A stretch of 10,221 nucleotides of DNA. Origin: Elusimicrobia bacterium CG08_land_8_20_14_0_20_44_26 (GTDB taxonomy: Bacteria > CG03). Positions 7,101-10,221 of the stretch are shown here, piece by piece. Both the position numbers and the translations under genes were made by a program. A model generated the notes under the pieces. The model searched no databases, had not been told where the DNA came from, and saw only the letters and a list, made by a program, of their open reading frames with translations. Where the stretch lies: the NCBI GenBank assembly GCA_002779055.1, contig PEXM01000046.1, forward strand, positions 1-10,221, written 5' to 3'. Positions within the stretch are counted from its first letter, which is position 1. Every line of letters begins with the position of its first letter.

Positions 7101-7538
7101 GGGAATGATTTTTTTGTCGTAAAACTTGAGGATTTAACCGGTGTGTGCGAAATTATCGGCGATAAAAACGCTCTGTCCGCCGACCTTCCTGAGATAAAAG
7201 AAGACGAAATAATAGCGGTGAAGGGCACTCTTACGGAGAGTGTATCGGGAATGCGTCTGCGCGGCGAAAAGTTTTATTCGGCTAAAGCTGCTTTCAGAAA
7301 AATACCGAAACTGCTGAAAATATATATGAAAACGGCGGGGCTTGACGAGAGTTTGGTCAAGAAAATCGTGGTTCTGCTTAAAAAATATCCCGGAAACACC
7401 GCGGTGGCATTTTTACTGACAACAAGAAAGAAAGGACAGTGGAAGTGGGGAGCCGAAATCAGCGTTACGATAGATTCGGTTATGCTTGAGGCGCTTGAAG
7501 AAATGCTCGGTGAAGAATGCTGGAAGATTGAATCGTGA
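4107..7538 (+). CDS. dnaE: DNA polymerase III alpha subunit (DnaE)
   Basis: This 1143-residue protein is the catalytic subunit of the replicative polymerase, close in length to other DnaE1 proteins. The N-terminal PHP domain (about 1-280) keeps a full set of likely metal ligands: H8, H10, D17, H49, E74, H96, C146, D213 and H215. The polymerase core shows RGSGAG (367-372), the palm motif PDLDIDF with D406 and D408, and DFLGL with the third catalytic D556. A helix-hairpin-helix region lies near 830-890. QGNLF (913-917) is a plausible beta-clamp-binding motif, and an OB fold follows (about 982-1065). ATG 4107 places the PHP motif HLHVHTEYS at residue 6, as in homologues. No Shine-Dalgarno sequence is visible, so coupling to the upstream frames is likely. 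The toxin-antitoxin promoter is the nearest recognisable upstream promoter. A terminator follows at 7558. Confidence 0.97.
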   Translation: MREFVHLHVHTEYSLLDGISEIVSPEGGEGDLIKAARENNFRALAITDHGNMFGVPEFYVSCRKAKIKPIIGCEFYVSTNPDATQKGVPGSRKNWHLTTIAKNDTGYRNLIKLSTFSYKDGFYYRPRIDLRTLKEHSEGLIVLSGCLQGEVPFHLKEGNFDGALKSAKKMKDIFADDFYIELMDNGLPDQKKVLPDLVEIARRLDLKTVATNDVHYSYKKDAAVQDIAFAIGTRHILSDKKRPRFETEEFYLKSASEMNELFAAFGPQVLDNSLEIAEKCNVEMEFEVLHLPEYHPPDGKNAFDYLKNLCEAGIKERYGAKPAPAVPERIDMELGVIKKMGFPSYFLIVWDFINYARENGIAVGPGRGSGAGSIVSYLLNITDVDPLKYGLLFERFLNPGRMTMPDLDIDFEESRRKDVIEYVKQKYGEGSVGQIITYNKMLAKGAIRDVGRVMDIPLEKCDKIAKLIPFGESVKTAGKTVDDIKKMASSDEKIGELLKFAERMEGRKRHFGVHAAGVVITPGEIREYVPLALSKNGLITQYDGDYLTRLGLLKVDFLGLKTLSVIKDAVGLIYENRKIRLDMREIPLSDKKTFTMLSKAHVTGVFQIESEGMRDILRKMKPTVFADISAVLALYRPGPMKAGMVDEFVERKNGKKPLNYPHPALEGILKETYGVILYQEQVMLIARELASFSLAQADVLRKAMGKKIMSVLEEQKGAFVQGCKKNGVPEAKAVEIFNTLAHFAEYGFNKSHSTAYALISYQTAYLKANYPLEFMTSLLNSVIGEEEKLSLYLKEAEVLKLKVSAPDINESGVFFKTRGDKEIIFGLLAVKNTGQKTCENIVEERQKNGKFKSINDFLIRMAGAGSFNKRAAEFFVKAGCFYGVNKASADILKKLDGLMASAETEKKDRVSGQGNLFAAEALSEIAQDDLKKITETQKLKYEKEALGFYFTGHPLAKYEKYFRYFRTSTIAGLKASPTSFSHILTGIVKEVKNKKSKKGNDFFVVKLEDLTGVCEIIGDKNALSADLPEIKEDEIIAVKGTLTESVSGMRLRGEKFYSAKAAFRKIPKLLKIYMKTAGLDESLVKKIVVLLKKYPGNTAVAFLLTTRKKGQWKWGAEISVTIDSVMLEALEEMLGEECWKIES

Positions 7539-7557
7539 GTCCATTCCAAAAACCCAT

Positions 7558-7589
7558 TACCCTGCATTATTCATAATGAGGGTATTTTT
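7558..7589 (+). terminator. Intrinsic terminator after dnaE
   Basis: TACCCT (7558-7563) pairs with AGGGTA (7579-7584), and CATTAT (7565-7570) pairs with ATAATG (7573-7578), with one bulged G at 7564. This gives a 12-bp hairpin followed directly by TTTTT (7585-7589). It begins 19 bases after the dnaE stop. The stem is AT-rich, but the shape fits a Rho-independent terminator. Confidence 0.65.
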
Positions 7590-7671
7590 AGTGTATGCCT
7601 TGCAAATACGAGAATAAAAGCAAACCTGAAAGGTTTGCCCTACGAATGGGAATAATACTATGAATAATGCA
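7563..7671. repeat. Small inverted-repeat element (MITE- or REP-like)
   Basis: Perfect 13-bp inverted ends, TGCATTATTCATA (7563-7575) and TATGAATAATGCA (7659-7671), bound a 109-bp non-coding stretch. Inside is a second perfect palindrome, GCAAACCT-GAA-AGGTTTGC (7620-7638). Just outside is a third, AGGGA-ACG-TCCCT (7676-7688). No clear target-site duplication is visible, and no transposase is encoded. Nested palindromes between genes suggest a non-autonomous mobile or REP-like unit. The left end also forms part of the dnaE terminator. Copies elsewhere in the genome would settle it. Confidence 0.5.
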
Positions 7672-7696
7672 GATTAGGGAACGTCCCTCTCGTCTC

Positions 7697-7725
7697 TTGC
7701 GCAAAAGATGTTTAATTTATAGAAT
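7697..7725 (+). promoter_or_regulatory. Weak candidate promoter for the zinc-ribbon/coaE/yfhO group
   Basis: TTGCGC (7697-7702, 3 of 6 consensus bases), a 17-bp spacer and TAGAAT (7720-7725, 5 of 6) give a possible promoter. Initiation would fall at about the ATG at 7731, making a nearly leaderless message. That agrees with the absence of a Shine-Dalgarno sequence there. The AT-rich context makes chance matches likely. Confidence 0.3.
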
Positions 7726-7730
7726 TTATT

Positions 7731-7949
7731 ATGAAATGTGAAAAATGCGGTAAGGAAAACAAAAAGAACGCCAGTTTCTGCAAGTTTTGCGGAGAGAATC
7801 TTTTAAATCCGGAGGAGCCGCTGACGCTCTCTTTTATGTTGAAGTCGCTCTTTGTGATATACGTTCTTATTTTCACTTTTTATGTGGCGTATCTGGCGCT
7901 GGAAAAACCTTTTCAGGATTTTGCTTATGGTATAGCCACGAAATATTGA
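7731..7949 (+). CDS. Small zinc-ribbon protein with one membrane segment
   Basis: This is a 72-residue protein. Residues 3-20 form a zinc ribbon with C3-x2-C6 and C17-x2-C20 (MKCEKCGKEN, then FCKFCGENL). A polar linker follows, then a single hydrophobic segment at about 34-57 (FMLKSLFVIYVLIFTFYVAY). The ribbon is probably cytoplasmic, but nothing indicates a specific function. Such short zinc-ribbon/membrane proteins are common and mostly uncharacterised. There is no Shine-Dalgarno sequence before ATG 7731; the start is set by the ribbon beginning at residue 3. Its stop overlaps the proposed coaE start by four bases (TTGA, 7946-7949), suggesting coupled translation. Conserved cysteines and membrane segment make a real gene likely despite its size. 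Confidence 0.72.
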   Translation: MKCEKCGKENKKNASFCKFCGENLLNPEEPLTLSFMLKSLFVIYVLIFTFYVAYLALEKPFQDFAYGIATKY

Positions 7950-8533
7950 AAATTGCTTTAATAGGCGCTTTTTCGTCGGGGAAAAGCGCGGTTCTTGAAT
8001 TTTTCGCCGAAGCGGGCTACAAAACATTTTCCGCTGATAAAACGGCTCATTACTTGATGAGAAAAGACGCTGTTGTGCGCGAAAAAATAATTTCAAAGTT
8101 CGGTAAAAGCGTCACTTTCAAAGACGGGCGCATATCCAGAAAAAAATTGGGGAAAACGGTTTTTGCGGATGAAAAGAAGATGAGAGTTTTAGAGAGCATT
8201 TTGCATCCCGCCATAAAAAGAAATTTACTAAAAAAAATGAAAGGACTCGGGAAGGCGGCGGTTGAAAACCCGCTTCTTTTCAGGATGAAGATGGCGGGCT
8301 TCGTTGACAAAATAGTTCTTGTTAAAAGCGATTTTTCAAAAATAGAGAAAAATATCGCAAAAAGAGGCATCGCAGCGCCCCGGGCGGAACTTATTTTAAG
8401 TTATCAGCGTCGGAATCTTAAATATCCCCGAAGGCCTCATTTCATAATACTAAATACCGGAGACCTCCGCCGTCTCAGAAAAGATACGCGCGATGTAATA
8501 AAGGCACTGGAGAATGAACGGCGGAATGTCTGA
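7946..8533 (+). CDS. coaE: Dephospho-CoA kinase (divergent)
   Basis: This 195-residue protein catalyses the last step of coenzyme A synthesis, ATP-dependent phosphorylation of dephospho-CoA. It has a P-loop GAFSSGKS (7-14), FSADKTAH (28-35; homologues have DAD, and the second, catalytic Asp is kept as D31), LESILHP, a PLLF element, DKIVLV, KRG in the lid region, and a C-terminal HFIILNTGDL strand. The frame is open back to 7787, but everything before 7946 lies inside the zinc-ribbon gene. TTG 7946 gives MKIALIGAFSSGKS, with normal spacing from N-terminus to P-loop and a four-base overlap with the upstream stop. Oddities are GAFSSGKS instead of the usual GGIGSGKS, and Ser in place of the first Asp of DAD. 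Overall length and motif order still fit CoaE, although another P-loop kinase role is possible. Confidence 0.8.
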   Translation: MKIALIGAFSSGKSAVLEFFAEAGYKTFSADKTAHYLMRKDAVVREKIISKFGKSVTFKDGRISRKKLGKTVFADEKKMRVLESILHPAIKRNLLKKMKGLGKAAVENPLLFRMKMAGFVDKIVLVKSDFSKIEKNIAKRGIAAPRAELILSYQRRNLKYPRRPHFIILNTGDLRRLRKDTRDVIKALENERRNV

Positions 8534-10221
8534 TACAAGGCGCGATTTAACCCGGGCCGACGCGCCGTATATTTTATTTTTTCTGGTATTTCTGGTTTTT
8601 TTCTTTCACAAGATAATTTTTACGGGGCAAACCTATTTTATACGCGATGCCATTATGCAGTTTAGCCCGTGGAAGGCGTTTGCCGCCGGGAATATTTCAA
8701 ACGGTAAGATTCCGCTCTGGAATCCTTACACTTATTGCGGAATGCCGTTTCTGGCAAATATGCAGAGCGCTTTATTTTATCCCCCCGGAATCGTTTTTTA
8801 TTTTCTGCCGTTTGTAACTGCGTATAAACTTTATATTCTATTTCATTTTGCCGCCGCTTTCTTTTTTATGTATGCGCTGATGAAAGATTTCGGGACGGGA
8901 AAAATTTCCTCGTTCCTCGCGGGAATCGTATTCGCTTTTAACGGATACCTTCTCTCGCGCATTGAGTTTTTAAGCGTTCTGGGCACTTCCGTTTGGCTTC
9001 CTTTGACGGTGTTGCTCATCAGGCGTTTTTCAAGGACGCGCCTTTGTCTTAAAAATACAAACCTCCTCGGGAGTGTTTTATCAATACAATTTCTTGCAGG
9101 CCATCCTCAGGTATTTGTGTATAGTTTAATTACACTTTTCTTTTTTTCAGTTTTTTCGTCGGTGCGCGGGAAAAATCTGCGGTCGCTCTATATTTTTTTT
9201 GCTTCGGGCATTATCGCCGCTCTCGCATCCGCTATACAGCTTATTCCTTCGCTTGAGTTTATTTATAACTCAGCGCGCGGAGCGGGCCTTGATTATTCAA
9301 TTGTATCTATTGCCTCTCTGCCGCCTCGGGAGGTGCTTTCTTTGTTTGTGCCTTTTCTTAATTTCAAATACAGTGCGAATAACTGGCCGTTTGCCTGCTA
9401 TGCGGGTCTTTTACCGTTTGTTTTTGCGCTTTGCGCTATATTCGGGGTTTTTAGAAAATTCATTCCGGCGAATGCCCGCAACGCAGCGGTTTCGGCGGAT
9501 GAGGCGCCCGCGGAAAGTTCTCGCGCAAGGCGTTGGAACGTTTATTTCTTTATGACGCTTTTTGTTCTGTCCGTTCTTTACGCCCTCGGTAAATACAATC
9601 CTCTTTTTGGTATATTCTGCCGGATTTTTACACCGGCTAATGCCTTCCGGTATCCCGCGACAGCCCTGTATATTTCCGTTTTTTCAATAGCCGCTCTCGC
9701 GGGATTTGGTTTTGAAGGTTTGAGATTATCCCCCGGGTGGGGGATTTTCCTGGTGCTCTTTACGATGTTTGATTTGTTTTTTGTGGGAAGCGTATTTAAT
9801 CAAACGACCGAGAGCAGTATTTACAGATACTATGGGCCGAAAACGATGTATTTAATGAAACAAAAGGGCTCTTTCAGAATATTTCCCACGCCGAAAACCA
9901 TTGCGGAGATGACGGGGCACGGCAGTAACTTTTTTCGTGGCTGGGTGGACGTGAAGGATAATATGTTCGGCGACGTGAATATGAATTACCGTATTTTTAA
10001 CGCCCGCGGACAGGATCTTTTTATTGAGAGATACCGTAAATTTCTTTTCTTGATAGATTCTCAGGGCTCTGCGGGGGGCGCGAATAAATTGCTATCGCTT
10101 GCAAATGTTAAATATGTTTTAAGTCCCGGCGAAATCAAATCGCCGGAATACAGAGAAGTGATCGGCGGAGAAATGAAAATGTATGAAAATAAAAACTGCC
10201 TGCCGAGGGTTTTCATCGTTC
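8526..10221 (+). CDS. YfhO-family multi-spanning membrane protein (3' partial)
   Basis: The frame stays open to the window edge, giving at least 565 residues. Residues 15-32 form a first membrane helix. A conserved outer loop follows with RDAIMQFSPW (40-49), PLWNPYTYCGMPF (63-75) and NMQSALFYPP (78-87), the signature of YfhO-type GT-C-like proteins. Many hydrophobic segments follow, with one charged loop near 9447-9540. From about 9830 comes a soluble domain with FRIFPTP, LLSLANVKYVL and NCLPRVF, typical of the YfhO C-terminal part. Family members are thought to move sugars onto lipids or cell-wall polymers at the membrane; YfhO of Bacillus is linked to lipoteichoic acid glycosylation. The substrate here is unknown. 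ATG 8526 overlaps coaE by 8 bp. ATG 8514 in the same frame is an alternative, with a 20-bp overlap. Neither has a well-spaced Shine-Dalgarno sequence. Confidence 0.85.
   Translation, partial: MSDTRRDLTRADAPYILFFLVFLVFFFHKIIFTGQTYFIRDAIMQFSPWKAFAAGNISNGKIPLWNPYTYCGMPFLANMQSALFYPPGIVFYFLPFVTAYKLYILFHFAAAFFFMYALMKDFGTGKISSFLAGIVFAFNGYLLSRIEFLSVLGTSVWLPLTVLLIRRFSRTRLCLKNTNLLGSVLSIQFLAGHPQVFVYSLITLFFFSVFSSVRGKNLRSLYIFFASGIIAALASAIQLIPSLEFIYNSARGAGLDYSIVSIASLPPREVLSLFVPFLNFKYSANNWPFACYAGLLPFVFALCAIFGVFRKFIPANARNAAVSADEAPAESSRARRWNVYFFMTLFVLSVLYALGKYNPLFGIFCRIFTPANAFRYPATALYISVFSIAALAGFGFEGLRLSPGWGIFLVLFTMFDLFFVGSVFNQTTESSIYRYYGPKTMYLMKQKGSFRIFPTPKTIAEMTGHGSNFFRGWVDVKDNMFGDVNMNYRIFNARGQDLFIERYRKFLFLIDSQGSAGGANKLLSLANVKYVLSPGEIKSPEYREVIGGEMKMYENKNCLPRVFIV

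Noticed and set aside
7563..7690. CRISPR array from the repeated palindromes
   Set aside because: There are no regularly spaced direct repeats, only different inverted repeats, and no cas genes are present.
7787..7945. N-terminal extension of coaE
   Set aside because: It lies out of frame over the zinc-ribbon gene, does not resemble CoaE, and TTG 7946 gives the expected distance to the P-loop.
9199..9555. 118-codon + strand open frame
   Set aside because: It is an out-of-frame shadow inside the continuous YfhO-family frame, which runs to the window edge.

Overview
The window is a gene-dense stretch of bacterial DNA. All the recognised genes lie on the + strand, and intergenic gaps are short. 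Several genes overlap by 4 bp, and the regulatory sites look bacterial: sigma-70-type promoters, one intrinsic terminator, and one strong Shine-Dalgarno site with several starts that have none. GC content is moderate and lower in the first gene. A DnaE with a complete PHP metal site, an EIIA-transporter fusion and a YfhO-type membrane protein suit an uncultured, deep-branching lineage (Omnitrophota, Elusimicrobiota or a similar candidate phylum). That placement is inference; no marker in the window fixes it.

Layout. Positions 2-1612 hold the 3' part of a gene that joins a PTS EIIA domain to an ArsB/NhaD-type ion transporter. Its frame is interrupted by a TAG at 1610-1612 and continues for 27 more codons that look like the true last membrane helix. 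A consensus-like promoter (1698-1726) and a leader hairpin precede a stand-alone FMN-binding glutamate synthase-family gene (1776-3389) that carries an N-terminal four-cysteine motif. Next is a toxin-antitoxin pair: an RHH antitoxin (3480-3701) and a PIN toxin (3698-4087). Its promoter contains a perfect 19-bp palindromic operator. dnaE (4107-7538) follows 19 bp after the toxin with no terminator and no ribosome binding site of its own. It is joined to the toxin by an 8-codon mini-ORF that overlaps both neighbours.

After dnaE come an intrinsic terminator (7558-7589) and a small inverted-repeat element (7563-7671). The last group is a 72-residue zinc-ribbon/membrane protein (7731-7949), a divergent dephospho-CoA kinase coaE starting at TTG 7946, and the N-terminal 565 residues of a YfhO-family multi-spanning membrane protein (8526 to the window end).

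The genes do not form one pathway. They cover ion transport with a phosphorelay-type input, nitrogen assimilation, a TA module physically coupled to the replicative polymerase, CoA synthesis and envelope glycan or lipid modification. I see no convincing new multi-gene defence or biosynthetic system. The items most worth following are the in-frame TAG in the transporter, the EIIA-transporter fusion, the TA-dnaE coupling and the repeat/terminator element.
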